A stretch of DNA of 64,000 bases. Source: Botryococcus braunii. Taxonomy: Eukaryota > Chlorophyta > Trebouxiophyceae. Of the stretch, positions 8,742 to 18,800 are shown in pieces. Below the pieces are notes generated by a model. The model saw only the letters and a program-made list of their open reading frames with translations, made no database searches and was not told the DNA's origin. The stretch covers positions 686,368 through 750,367 of the forward strand of contig KV908359.1 in assembly GCA_002005505.1 (NCBI GenBank), given 5' to 3'. The translations under genes and the position numbers were made by a program. Position 1 is the stretch's first letter. Each line of letters starts with the position of its first letter.

Positions 8742-10968
8742 TTTCTGTAGGGTCTTCAGTCAAGTTGGGTGCAGGTGTCTTCACAATCATTACCGGCCAA
8801 CGAGTAGGCCCAACACGCATGCGAGAAAAGCTGGGGGTTCGTCCCGGGGCTGTGAACAGCTGCACTCCTGGAGGATATTGTCGAACGATTTGGAATTTCT
8901 CCATTACTATCGGAAACCATGTGGCTTCCGGCCACCATGGTAAAACAAGGACGGCTGACGTCGTGGTTGGGCTGCTATCATAACATGTGAGGCAGTGCTG
9001 CACAATCTCCATTGCTTTTGAAAAAGGTGGATTGCAGTAAATGTACTTGTGGGTCCAATCTTGCTTCAAACAGTCTTGCTGGGATGTCCAAAAGTGAGGC
9101 AATTGAGAGTTACGGCCTTCCTGATCGCAGCAAGCGTCAAGGTCAAATGGGCCGAATTGCTCCTCAATGTCTTTGAATATAGTCTTTTCTAGCATCCAGT
9201 CTTCGGTGTTATTCGTGGAAGGCGGCGGGAGAAATGGTCCCTCTGCAAGGGTGATGTCGGCCGCGGTGGAATTTAAAAAGTCTACTTGCATTGCTTGTGG
9301 CTCCTCAATAAGGTCTGGGTATTCTTCTTCAGACGGTGAACTGGCAATCTCTTCACTAGTGGCTTCTTCTTCGCTTGAATCCTCGGGCGCAGAGGTGTCA
9401 GAGGCGCTCTCGTCGAAATAAATTACTTCTGGCAGTGCTGGTCCCTCCGGTCCCTCCGGGTCTCCCAGGTTCTCAACGGGAGCCCGCATAACACAATAAC
9501 GATTAAAAGTCTTATCAGATGGCAGTACTGTTATAGGGACTTTCCCAATGAGGGTAGGGTCTATTTTATATGACATTTCTGACTTGGCAAAGCTGATCTC
9601 GGCGTGGGCTTGTGTTAGCCAATCGGTACCCAGCAGTACATTGTAGCTCGTCGCTCCACTAACAAAAACGTCAATTGGGAATATCAATCCATCAACACCT
9701 ACTGGTAGCTTTCTAATTATGCCCCAAGGGGCAGACATGTTGCCATCAGCACATGAGTACTTAAGTCTACAAGGCTCGATGTGGTTAAGCATGCCCAATT
9801 GTCTAGCTGCAGATTGCGATATCATGGTATTGGTTGCTCCAGTGTCGATAATTCCTTCTTCAAAGATAGTATTGTTAAGAATAATAGGGACTGTGGCTAC
9901 GGTGGTGCTTATCGGATTGCGTTGCAGATGCTGATGGACTCGCGGCGCCTCGGGCGTATCGCTGGCTGAGGGGCTCTCGGAGGTGTCACTAGAAATTACT
10001 ACAAGCTCAGCCTCCGGAGCTCTTGGCGGTGTTGAAGTGCTTTCCTTCCTTCGCTGGAATTGTTGGCGGGACGCATGTAGCTCTTGGATGGATCTTTGAA
10101 ATTCCTCCTCACTAATATGATTCAAATAGGATTGTACTGTCAGCTTCATAGGTAGCCCTTTAATTTGTTGGATTGGCTCGCTGGAAGGGGCTGGCACAAC
10201 TGGTGGTCTCCGGTACGCCGGCCGGGGAGGATCTGGAAGTGGTGGCAGTCCCCCTAAGTCGACTGGCGGGCGCGGCGCAGGTGCCCTCCTAGGAAAAGCA
10301 GGTACTGGGGCTGGCGTAGGCGGTGCAGCAGTTGAAGGATTATTTCTTGGTGCTGAAGGTTCATTAGGCCCTGGGGCAGCTCGCCTATTTGAAGATCTGG
10401 GGTCCACAGTGGTGTTTTGCACATTATTAGGCCGGCGGCGTAGCAATGGCTGATCCAATTCAGGTGGATTTTCGGCTGGTCTTTTGGTGGCATAGACGGG
10501 GAATGGGTCAGTAAACCCATCATACATCATCCTTACTTGGGGCTGTTCCTCCTCGGCTGGGTCCTCATGAAACTGAGTAAAATTAGCGGCGGGCATGGGC
10601 CTCTGTAATTCTGCAATTTGGATTCTGAGTCTCTCCATTTCTCTGGTAAGCGTATCTATATCGGTTGCGGGTGGCGGAAGAGGTGCCTCCCTAGGTGGGT
10701 TAGCTGGTGCAATCTGTCTTGGCGGTGCTGCTGGTTGCGGCTGATTACGCCTCTCGGGGAAATCTCGCTGACGCGGCCAGTTTCTATTTTCTCTGTTATC
10801 TCTGTTGTTCTCCCTTTGATTTTGCTGCTGCGGCGCGCGTGGCGCTCGCTGATCCACATTGTCAATCGGGCGGCGAGTCCAAGGCTCACTACTCTCGCGT
10901 GCTGGTACTTCTGTGTTTTGATTAACGTACATACCTCCTAATGGTGCATGCCCAAAGGTCTGTTTCAT
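8719..10968 (-). CDS. Element A gag-linker, protease and Dam-type methyltransferase-like domain
   Basis: A 749-codon frame. Residues 1-370 are a proline/arginine-rich linker with no clear zinc knuckle. The aspartic protease is near 372, with IIDTGATNTMISQ and the flap-side motif YNVLLGTDWL. An acidic Ser/Glu stretch follows. Residues about 590-700 resemble phage-type DNA N6-adenine methyltransferases (Dam family): DWMLEKTIFKDIEEQFGPFD, then LDACCD, HFWTSQQDCLKQDW, and the catalytic-type motif YIYCNPPFS, then VLVLPWWPEATWF. It overlaps gag by 47 nt and RT by 23 nt in different frames. Enzyme activity is not shown. The domain could be vestigial, but the NPPF motif is intact. Confidence 0.85.
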   Translation of the reverse strand: MKQTFGHAPLGGMYVNQNTEVPARESSEPWTRRPIDNVDQRAPRAPQQQNQRENNRDNRENRNWPRQRDFPERRNQPQPAAPPRQIAPANPPREAPLPPPATDIDTLTREMERLRIQIAELQRPMPAANFTQFHEDPAEEEQPQVRMMYDGFTDPFPVYATKRPAENPPELDQPLLRRRPNNVQNTTVDPRSSNRRAAPGPNEPSAPRNNPSTAAPPTPAPVPAFPRRAPAPRPPVDLGGLPPLPDPPRPAYRRPPVVPAPSSEPIQQIKGLPMKLTVQSYLNHISEEEFQRSIQELHASRQQFQRRKESTSTPPRAPEAELVVISSDTSESPSASDTPEAPRVHQHLQRNPISTTVATVPIILNNTIFEEGIIDTGATNTMISQSAARQLGMLNHIEPCRLKYSCADGNMSAPWGIIRKLPVGVDGLIFPIDVFVSGATSYNVLLGTDWLTQAHAEISFAKSEMSYKIDPTLIGKVPITVLPSDKTFNRYCVMRAPVENLGDPEGPEGPALPEVIYFDESASDTSAPEDSSEEEATSEEIASSPSEEEYPDLIEEPQAMQVDFLNSTAADITLAEGPFLPPPSTNNTEDWMLEKTIFKDIEEQFGPFDLDACCDQEGRNSQLPHFWTSQQDCLKQDWTHKYIYCNPPFSKAMEIVQHCLTCYDSSPTTTSAVLVLPWWPEATWFPIVMEKFQIVRQYPPGVQLFTAPGRTPSFSRMRVGPTRWPVMIVKTPAPNLTEDPTEIARHPNN

Positions 10969-11446
10969 AGTTTGCAGCCAAACGTATTATGTCGGCTAAC
11001 GCTCCATTGCCGGGGTAGGTCATCTGTACTCGCTCCCTAAGATGGGGCACTAAGCCTTTCACAAATAACTGGGTCACCATCCTGGGTGGCAGAGAGTTCT
11101 GCAAATAACCCACTAATTTCCTGTATCTGTCAGCGTAGCTGCGAACGGTCTCATTTGACAATTGTGCACATGTGTCTAACTTTAACATAAGGGTGTCTTC
11201 ATCAAGGCCAAATCGTTCAAGGAAGGCCTCTTTACAGTCATCCCAGTCATGTATATCATCTTGATTTGTGCGGAACCATGTGTAAGCCTCCTCGCGCATG
11301 GCATGCTTAACAAAACGTAAAACCCGATCACCCACTACTTGGTTGATCTCAATAAAAAGTTCGAAAGACTCTAACCACTGAAAAGGGTCCTCTGTAGGCT
11401 TTCCATAGAAAAATTCCAAACGTACTGGGGCTTGTATGTCTGCCAT
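10922..11446 (-). CDS. gag: Element A gag (capsid part)
   Basis: 174 codons starting MADIQAPVRLEFFYGKPTED. The sequence matches the Ty3 Gag core: FQWLESFELFIEINQ, AYTWFRTNQ, FLERFGLDEDTLMLKLDTCA, YADRYRKLVGYL and MVTQLFVKGLVPHLRERVQ. This retrotransposon Gag domain forms the particle shell. The frame closes after RLAANYETD, while the next ORF begins inside the last 47 nt, so translation probably shifts frame to make the gag-protease product. No zinc knuckle is seen in this part. Confidence 0.85.
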   Translation of the reverse strand: MADIQAPVRLEFFYGKPTEDPFQWLESFELFIEINQVVGDRVLRFVKHAMREEAYTWFRTNQDDIHDWDDCKEAFLERFGLDEDTLMLKLDTCAQLSNETVRSYADRYRKLVGYLQNSLPPRMVTQLFVKGLVPHLRERVQMTYPGNGALADIIRLAANYETDLWACTIRRYVR

Positions 11447-12379
11447 GATAATTGTTCAATCAAACAAGGTCTTATGCTCTAGATTGCTTAACACACTATT
11501 AGAGATTACGCTCGAGTGTTCACACTACTAATTAATGTCAGATAATGTATATACTGCTATATACTTAAATGCTGATTCTGCTATTATAGCTGGCTGTAGG
11601 GGTGCCTGTTCAACAAACGGAGTGTAATCAGACCCCTCCTAAAGGGGCATCTCACTAACTCTGATAATGGAGTTGCAGATAAGTCTTCCTTCAAATCAGG
11701 GTACTCTGAAGCTTCTTAATAATTTTAATTCTCCAACAAACGATAAAACAAACTATAAGAATTTCAGGATTTGCAGAAGCTCGAGTCTCAATTCAGCTAG
11801 TTACGCCAACCTCGGACCTTCAACTCATAAATGCAAACAGTGCAGATGAACTCTGGAAGTACTTTTAATGTGAAATCAGACCTCTCTTCTACAGAGGAGA
11901 TCGAAATATTATGTATTTCCACAGATGCGTATCACGAAACCGCGATCTTTGATGTTGCTGAAATTTCGAAAAAGAAACAAATATGCAAACGCAATTCCAA
12001 AAGTATAGTCTTTACTATTTCTCAAATGTATTCAAACAGAAAACAAGTGCTGAAAGCTATCAAATTATCTCAACTAACTTCTGCAGTACGATGATGGGTT
12101 GCTCCAAACTGAACTTTCCTAATATTTGGTTTCGCTGCAAACGGTTGTTGCTGATGTCTTTGCTGTCGTTCCTGCGACACACGGAATGTAATCAAGCCCC
12201 TCCTAAAGGGGTATACCCAGTTTTATAAGCGGACAAAGCTCAACTGATTCCAAATACGGTACTCACGTGGTGCTATGAACACGGCAAATCTGCGCAGAAG
12301 GCCAGTTTCGGAGAGCCCAGGCGCTGACTAACTCAACGCGCTAAAACTCCCTGGACGGTGCAGCCATACAGGTACCCGT
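11447..12379 (-). other. Element A 5' leader, non-coding
   Basis: About 930 bp separate gag from the putative 5' LTR. No substantial ORF is supported. A motif with the self-complementary core CCCCTCCTAAAGGGG occurs twice, near 11620-11652 and 12182-12213, each beside GTAATCA. On the minus strand this reads like a purine tract followed by TGATTACA, so these may be remnants of another element's junction or leader structures. No convincing tRNA primer site was identified. Confidence 0.45.
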
Positions 12380-12949
12380 GCCCAACGGTATCCAAAATTT
12401 TTCGCGTTTAAATGGCTGAATTTTATCAGGGTTTTGAATCTGGGTTGTGCTGCTGCGGTCAATTACTGTTAAAGGTACGTCTGGACAGGATCGCCACCCA
12501 GGGATTACGGCCCTGAGACCTAACTGTTACGGTATGACAATTGATTTACGGTCCGGGGAAAGGCTCCGGATTGCGGATTCGGCTTGTGCCGGCTTGTTCG
12601 GGTCGGTCGGACTATTCTAGTCGGTGAGGCGCGCGGCCACCTAGCTGTGCGGCTACGGTTGAGAGGACTTAAAAGATTGCGTCTTTCACGGTTCTGTTAT
12701 TATTAAAACTATATTTGGCGAGCTTACAAGGCTGTTCAAGGATGTATCTATTCTTCCTTGGCTCGAGGGCTTGGGACGATTGTTCCTTACGGCTTGGGTG
12801 CGTGGCACTGAACGTGCGGCTTGTTCTAGGTGCTGTTGCTTCCCCTAAGTGTTGCTTATAATTTTATTTAATGTTCGGTCTCGTCTAAAGTGTTTGCACT
12901 TATTCGTACTCGATGGCGTCGTTGCGGATCCCCGCGTGGGTATTACGGC
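12380..12949 (-). repeat. Putative 5' LTR of element A, low-coordinate part
   Basis: The sequence shares ordered but diverged motifs with 2675 onward (GTACCCGT, GGATCGCCAC, TGAGACCT, CTGTTATTA). It is cut at 12949 by element C. The last five bases, ACGGC (12945-12949), are repeated at 33960-33964 as C's target-site duplication, and the LTR appears to continue there. Confidence 0.45.
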
Positions 12950-13210
12950 TGTAGCATTTCCTAGGGTATAATGCTCTAGTATGGTCCTTGGCATTGCTCA
13001 TTGACTTGCCATGTGATCTGGGTTCGCAGTACAACCTCGCTCAGGTAGTTCGCTCGGTTGCCCGACTACGCGTCTGAGGCAGTACAGTATAATTCAACCC
13101 ACCCTGGGTTTAAGAGTGGGCTTGCGAATCAATCATGTAACACTCCTTCGTTGCACACCACGAACGTCTCACTGTCTCATAAAAACCTCTTCCGCTTAGT
13201 TAACGCTACA
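12950..13210 (+). repeat. Element C 5' LTR
   Basis: 261 bp, TGTAGC...GCTACA, matching 33699-33959 with no difference seen by eye. It contains TGTAA near 13136, a possible poly(A) signal of the chlorophyte type. Confidence 0.97.
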
Positions 13211-13211
13211 G

Positions 13212-13223
13212 TGGTATCGGCGA
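13212..13223 (+). other. Element C primer-binding site
   Basis: TGGTATCGGCGA begins one base after the LTR. It would pair with a tRNA 3' end ending in TACCA. Elements B and I carry the same start (TGGTATCGGCGAGA), so the three families appear to use the same tRNA. Confidence 0.8.
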
Positions 13224-13281
13224 CAAGGATTAGTTCCTTGTCGTTGTTCGTGGTGCGTTTCCTTTTCTCTCGCAGTTCATT

Positions 13282-14319
13282 ATGTCGCGGCATCCGCGTT
13301 CCGGTTCGAGAGCCCGTGCTCGTAGCCCTATTGAGCAAGATCCAGCGTTAGATCTTCAGGATGATGAAGATGTAGACTTATCAGCTGTAGATCCTGCTGT
13401 TATGATAAGGCATTTACAAGACATCGGTGCTCTGCCGCAACTAGCCGTTGCTAGTGGATCTGGTGTTCCTTCGCTTGCCCCTACTCCGACGCCGACTCAA
13501 AACATCATAGATGGGTTAGAGAAAGTGATTCAGCTTGCGCTGGCTCAGCCTGCACCAGTGGTGGCGCCTCAGCCTGTGCCAACGTCCATGCCGGCACCGG
13601 CATCAGCGTCGTCCACCAGTTCAGGGAAGCCTTCTCTTAAATTCCCGGATCCGGCTGTGTTTGAGGGAGATCCAATGAAGTTGGATCCATGGCTCATGCA
13701 AACCGAGATGTATTTGCGTGCGTACGATGTAGATCTACAGACGAGGAGGTCTGTAGAGGTGGCAGTGATGTTTTTGCGAGGAAAAGCATTGGATTGGTGG
13801 ACTGGGCAGTTTAAGTTAATTGCTTCAGGGAGTCTTGCTGCTTATGGGACGTGGGAATCGTTTGTGACTGCACTTACTGCTGCTTTTAGGCCTGTAGAGC
13901 TGCATAAGAGGCATTTAGAGCAGTTGCTGAGTCTCTCACAGGGAAAGACTGACATGCGAAGCTATATTGCAACATTTAATGCATTGAGGTCAAAGGTTCC
14001 AAGGGCATTTGCAGAAGAGACTTTGTGTCACTTATTTTTGGCTGGCTGCAGGGCTGATCTTCAGAGAAGCATCTCCCTACAGTATCCCCAGACCTTGGAA
14101 GACCACTTCAAGCATGCTGTGACAATATCAGACCTTCCAGGACCGTCTAAGCCTGTGAACCCTGCTCCAAAGTTCTCCCCTGACTCCAAGTCACCAGGCC
14201 CGACAAAAACTTCTGCGCAGCCCTGCGCACATTGTGGCAAGGCAGGACACGCAGCAGAGCGTTGCTGGAAATTGCATCCAGAGCTCAGACAACCCAAGCG
14301 CAAGTCAAGTACTACTTGA
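13282..14319 (+). CDS. gag: Element C gag
   Basis: 345 residues starting MSRHPRSGSRARARS. An acidic and Pro/Ala-rich N-terminal part is followed by the Ty3-type Gag core (FEGDPMKLDPWLMQTEMYLR, ALDWWTGQF, FVTALTAAFRP, LCHLFLAGCRADLQRSISLQ). A C-terminal CCHC zinc knuckle (CAHCGKAGHAAERC) would bind genomic RNA. The ATG lies 71 bases after the LTR, just past the primer site. The frame ends in TGA 44 bases before the pol ATG, which is in another frame. Confidence 0.93.
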   Translation: MSRHPRSGSRARARSPIEQDPALDLQDDEDVDLSAVDPAVMIRHLQDIGALPQLAVASGSGVPSLAPTPTPTQNIIDGLEKVIQLALAQPAPVVAPQPVPTSMPAPASASSTSSGKPSLKFPDPAVFEGDPMKLDPWLMQTEMYLRAYDVDLQTRRSVEVAVMFLRGKALDWWTGQFKLIASGSLAAYGTWESFVTALTAAFRPVELHKRHLEQLLSLSQGKTDMRSYIATFNALRSKVPRAFAEETLCHLFLAGCRADLQRSISLQYPQTLEDHFKHAVTISDLPGPSKPVNPAPKFSPDSKSPGPTKTSAQPCAHCGKAGHAAERCWKLHPELRQPKRKSSTT

Positions 14320-14362
14320 TTTGTGGGTCTTTCTTGGTAAAACAGCAGTGTGAGTCCTGCTT

Positions 14363-14457
14363 ATGATGCCAGCCAACTGTTCAGAGCCCCAGTATGGTAT
14401 TCCTGTTTTGTATGAGCTTGGTCATCTGCAGAATTATTTCCACAGTTGTTACCATAA
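14363..14457 (+). CDS. pol: Element C pol, 5' fragment
   Basis: The pol frame starts at the ATG at 14363 (MMPANCSEPQYG) and is cut at 14457 by element B. The five bases before the break (CATAA, 14453-14457) are duplicated at 29129-29133, and the frame continues in phase from 29134. This fragment is the first 31 or so codons of the protein. Confidence 0.8.
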
Positions 14458-14933
14458 TGTCGTAGAATGCACAAGTTAGAGAGAATTTCCAAGTTGTGAG
14501 AGAGAGAGAGACAAGGCCGGATGGCCGACAAGTTGGACGCTCTTTCCAATTACAAGTAACCCCCACCTCACGGAGCTTCCACTCCCTACTTGTGGTCTAC
14601 TAAGCTTCCAAATTACCTGAGTGCGTGTCTTCCCGTGGCTTACGTCTCTATCCGTTCCTTCCCGTGGTTCGTGATCGTGTGTTCACGTTCCTCCAATGGT
14701 AGCGCACTAGTCCACCAAACCTCTACAATAGTATCTAGAAAATATCCTAGAATCCTACTATGAGAGTAACGTCCATAACTATCCAATGGAATTCGACGGC
14801 TAGGAAGCCAAGGCTAGACGCTAGGCACGTGCGTACTCGCGTTGCTCGTACGACATGTGCGCCACATGTGCGCCTAGGCTAGGGGGTAAGGGAAATGTCC
14901 AGAAATGCCGGGAAATCCCTACATTCCATCACA
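14458..14933 (-). repeat. Element B 3' LTR
   Basis: 476 bp, with plus-strand ends TGTCGTAG and CATCACA. It matches 28653-29128 with no difference seen. Minus-strand TGTAA occurs near 14553. Read on the plus strand, the sequence just beyond 14933 is the complement of the polypurine tract. Confidence 0.96.
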
Positions 14934-14948
14934 TCATCCCCCCCTTAA
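14934..14948 (-). other. Element B polypurine tract
   Basis: On the minus strand TTAAGGGGGGGGATGA abuts the 3' LTR. Confidence 0.8.
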
Positions 14949-15888
14949 TTCCTGCATGTCCTCATGCAGCCACATACACACATACAGTAGACCACAATTA
15001 TAAGGGAATGGTCGTCACCGAACGGCCCATCCACCAGCGCCGTTAGACCCTTGCCGAATGGGTTACATTAGGGTCCCCGCCTCCAAGTTATTCCCCTATC
15101 ATCCCAAGCAATTGACTAAAGCGTCCATTTTTTTTTTGTTTTTTTTTTTAATTTATTTATTAGGTGTGCTTTGTTTTAGTCCTAAGTACAATACTGTACG
15201 ATACGATACGACACGGTACGATAATTACGATAAATTACGGCGAACTACGACGAACGTTCGCCTTATTCCTTTCGAACTATCCAAGTCCGCCTTTATTGAC
15301 ACATCCCTATTTATTATTTATTAAAACAATACAATGCTTGTGACACAACCGATAAACAATTGGAACAAGATAAATATGACACAGGTGTAGCTCAGTTCAC
15401 AATGCTTTCCTAAAGTGGCTATCCATACAACACAGTTTCTTTATGATACATTGTCCATACTGTACACATACTGTACACATAAGGTACACATATAGTACAT
15501 AGAAAGAAATCCATCCCAAGATGCCAAGTAGTCCATATCCAAGGGTTCCAAGTAGCCCATAGCCAAGGGTTCCAAGTAGCCCATAGCCAAGGGTTCCAAG
15601 TCACTTCTGTACTTCAAGCCCACGTCCCAAGTGCTAGTTAAGCAGACTGCGGTTGCGCGCCATGTGTACTTCAATTCCCATCCCTGAATGCAGAACCCCG
15701 AGTTCAATGCATCGAAGCGGTATGAGGCCTCATGCCACACATACCGAGGTAGGCAACCTACCCCGTCCCTTGTCCCAAAGTACACAAGATATACAGTCCC
15801 TACCATAGGTCCCGTCCCATGTATTCCCAGACACCAGGTGGGAACTCCACAAGTGGAATGAGGGGGACAACCGTCCGGAGGGGCCCGT
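14949..15888 (-). other. Element B 3' untranslated region with short repeats
   Basis: 940 bp without a supported gene. It has a T-rich stretch (15128-15170), a TACGATACGATACGA-like region (15195-15245) and three tandem copies of a 24-bp unit (AAGTAGCCCATAGCCAAGGG...) at about 15526-15601. Frames reading Trp-Asn-Pro repeats come from that unit. Confidence 0.75.
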
Positions 15889-18800
15889 TCAAGGGAAGGT
15901 GTCGCGCAGCGCCACCTGGTCCCAAATGGGCGGGGCGAGCCCCTGGAGTCTATGATAGGTATTAACCAGCCCGGGATGGGTCTCGAATGCCTCCTGAGAT
16001 TCCCATGAGTCCTCTGTGGCCCCATGGCCTGCCCACTTTACAAGGTACTCGAGAAAGGGTGTGCCATCCTCAAAATGGTAGGAGTACCCATCCTTGTCGT
16101 GCAACAGCCGGTGATCGACTAGTGCATCCACTACCCACTCCAGGTGAGTGGTGCCATCCGCTTTGGTGATGACTTTTGGGGGGCAGTATCCACGCGACTG
16201 CGCCTCCTCACGTGTCCAGTATGGCTTCAAATAGCAGACATTTATGCGGGGGTGGATGTCCAGCCGGTCCGGAAGATCCAGTGTGACGAAGTTAACGTTG
16301 TCGGGCGTGACCGCCATGACCCTGAAGGGTCCCACGTACCTGGGTTGCAGCTTGCTGAATCTGTTTGAAGTTAGCGTGGGGGCCGCACGGGTTGAAAGGA
16401 GGACATAGTCCCCTTCCTGGTAGATGGCCTCCCTCCTATGCCGGTTGGCATAGGCCGTCTGACGGTCTTGAGCTGCACGCAAACACTTCCTTGCAAGGGT
16501 GATTTTGTCTTGCATTTTTCTCATGAAGAGATCAGCCCTATCCACCTTAGTGCCCTCCATGTGTCCCACCGCAAACGGTATATTTGGATCTTGCCCATAT
16601 GTTAACCTGAAGGGTGTGGAGTTTAGGGAAGTTTGCCAAGAGTTGTTGTAGGCAAATTCCGCCACTGAAAGGTAATCCTCCCACTCCTTTGGGTTATCCT
16701 TGACATAGTGTTTCAGAAAATCTTCCAAGATCCTATTCACCCGTTCCGTTTGACCATCTGACTGAGGATGATATGCCGTAGTTCGAGCCGGCTTGCACCC
16801 CGTCAGACTTAGAAGTGTGTTCATGAAATTATTCACAAACCGAGGATCTCGGTCCGAAACAATTTCCTCAGGGAAACCGTGATACTTCCATACTTTATCC
16901 CTCATCAGAACAGCAACTTCATAAGCATCCGCATTGGTAGTGGTAGGGGCAAAGTGGGCACATTTGCTCAACCTGTCAACCACTACCCATATTGCGTTAT
17001 GCCCGTGTTTGCTTTTAGGCAGTCCCGTGATGAAATCCATTGAGATGCTTTGCCATTTCCTTGTGGGGATTTGTAAAGGGTGTAAGAGTCCCGCGGGTAA
17101 CTGGTTTGAGGCCTTCACCCGCTGGCATGAATCACAATACTTCACATACTCCCGCACATCCTCCGCCATTCCCGGCCACCACCAGTCCCGCTTCACTAGA
17201 TCATACATCTTCGCAAAGCCTGGATGACCAACAGAAGGAGGTTCATGCAAAGCTTTCAATATGTCCTGCCGCAGATTCCTAGCAACTGGACCTTCCTTAT
17301 CCCGGACTTCATAAAATGCAGGCACATATTTTCTTCCCTCCCTTCCAAATTCCCAAACCCCGTCCGTAAAGTGAACTTTTCTCCTATTTGCCCTTGTTCC
17401 CAACCACGAATCATGTGCATAAGCACCCTTCAACAATTCCAGGAAGGTGTCACACCCGTCAGACCCGAGGGTGATGGAGCCCGAGCGGGCCCTCCCGTCC
17501 CCATCCATCGAGGTTGCATTGATCCCCTTCCCGGGGTTGGGCTCCGTGGAGACGTTGCGCTGCTGTTGTCCCTGGAGCTGTCCCTGGAGGACTGGGTTCC
17601 TGGACAACGCATCCGCAACGTTAGTCTTTCCAGGCTCCCAAACCCAAAGAATGTTGAACTCCTGCAACTTCTCAGCCCACCGTGCCCTCCGAGGGCTTAA
17701 ACCAACCTGTTGCTGAAGAAAAGTGTTACACTTATGGTCTGTGGTGACAGTGACTTGTTTCCCTAGGACATAACATCTCCATTCAGTCAAGGCATACACT
17801 ACAGCAAGTAACTCCCTCTCAGTTGCAGAATAGTTCCTTTCTGCACTATTGAGCTTCTTACTGTAATAAGCAATGACTCGACCTTCCTGCAATAGTACAG
17901 CGCCAACCCCAAAATCACTCGCATCACAAATTACCTGGAAGGGTTTACGAAGGTCTGGCAGTGATAGTATGGGTGCCTGTATTAATGCATCCTTGAGAGC
18001 CGCAAGGGCCTCATCTTGCTCCTTTCCCCAAGTCCAAGAACTTTTGCTACTGGACAGTTTAGTCAAAGGTGCAGCAAGTGAGCTGAACCCCTGAATAAAT
18101 TTTCGAAAATAATTTGCAAGCCCCAAAAATCTACGCACGTCGGTGACGTTTTGGGGTGTGGGCCAATCCTTGACTACCTCCACCTTTTGGGGGTCCACTT
18201 TCAGTCCATCCTTGCCAATGACATGCCCCAGGTATTTGAGTTCTGAGCATAAGAATTCACATTTGGCAAGTTTTGCAAACAATTCCTTTTCCCGAAGGCG
18301 TTGGAACACCTTCCGAAGATGAGCATAATGCTCCTCTTCATCCCGACTGAAAATTAGAACATCGTCAAGGTACACTACCACAAACCCTTCCCTTATGAAA
18401 TCATGAAAGATTTCATTCATTAGGCGTTGAAAGGTAGCGGGGGCGTTGGTGAGTCCAAAAGGAAGCACTAAGAACTCATACAGCCCAAAGGGTGTACGAA
18501 ACGCTGTTTTAGGAATGTCTTCCTCCTTTAGCCTTACTTGATGATAACCACTGAGGAGGTCCAGACTTGAGAAAATCTTAGCACCTTTAAGTTTATCAAG
18601 CAAGTCGTCTATGCGAGGGAGAGGGTACCTATCATGAATGGTGATTTTATTTAATGCCCTGTAGTCTATAACCATTCGGTATGTGCCCTCCTTCTTCCTC
18701 ACAAACAAGACCGGTGAAGCATATGGTGAACATGAGGGGCGTATGTGTCCCTTAGAAAGTAGTTCATCCACAGTTCGCTCACATTCCTCAGTTTCTTCCA

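Larger units (their letters stand above)
4178..12379 (-). mobile_element. Element A: Ty3/gypsy retrotransposon, internal region
   Basis: Read on the minus strand the order is gag (11446-10922), gag-linker/protease/methyltransferase-like ORF (10968-8719), RT-RNase H-PHD-integrase ORF (8741-5454), spliced coiled-coil ORF (5203-4384), then polypurine tract. RT-RH before integrase defines Ty3/gypsy. No chromodomain is visible at the integrase C-terminus, unlike B, C and I. The coding frames are open, so the element is not badly decayed. Its 5' LTR would lie at 12380-12949 and 33965-34611, split by element C. The two flanking LTR-like regions are poorly matched, so the full extent is uncertain. 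Confidence 0.8.
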
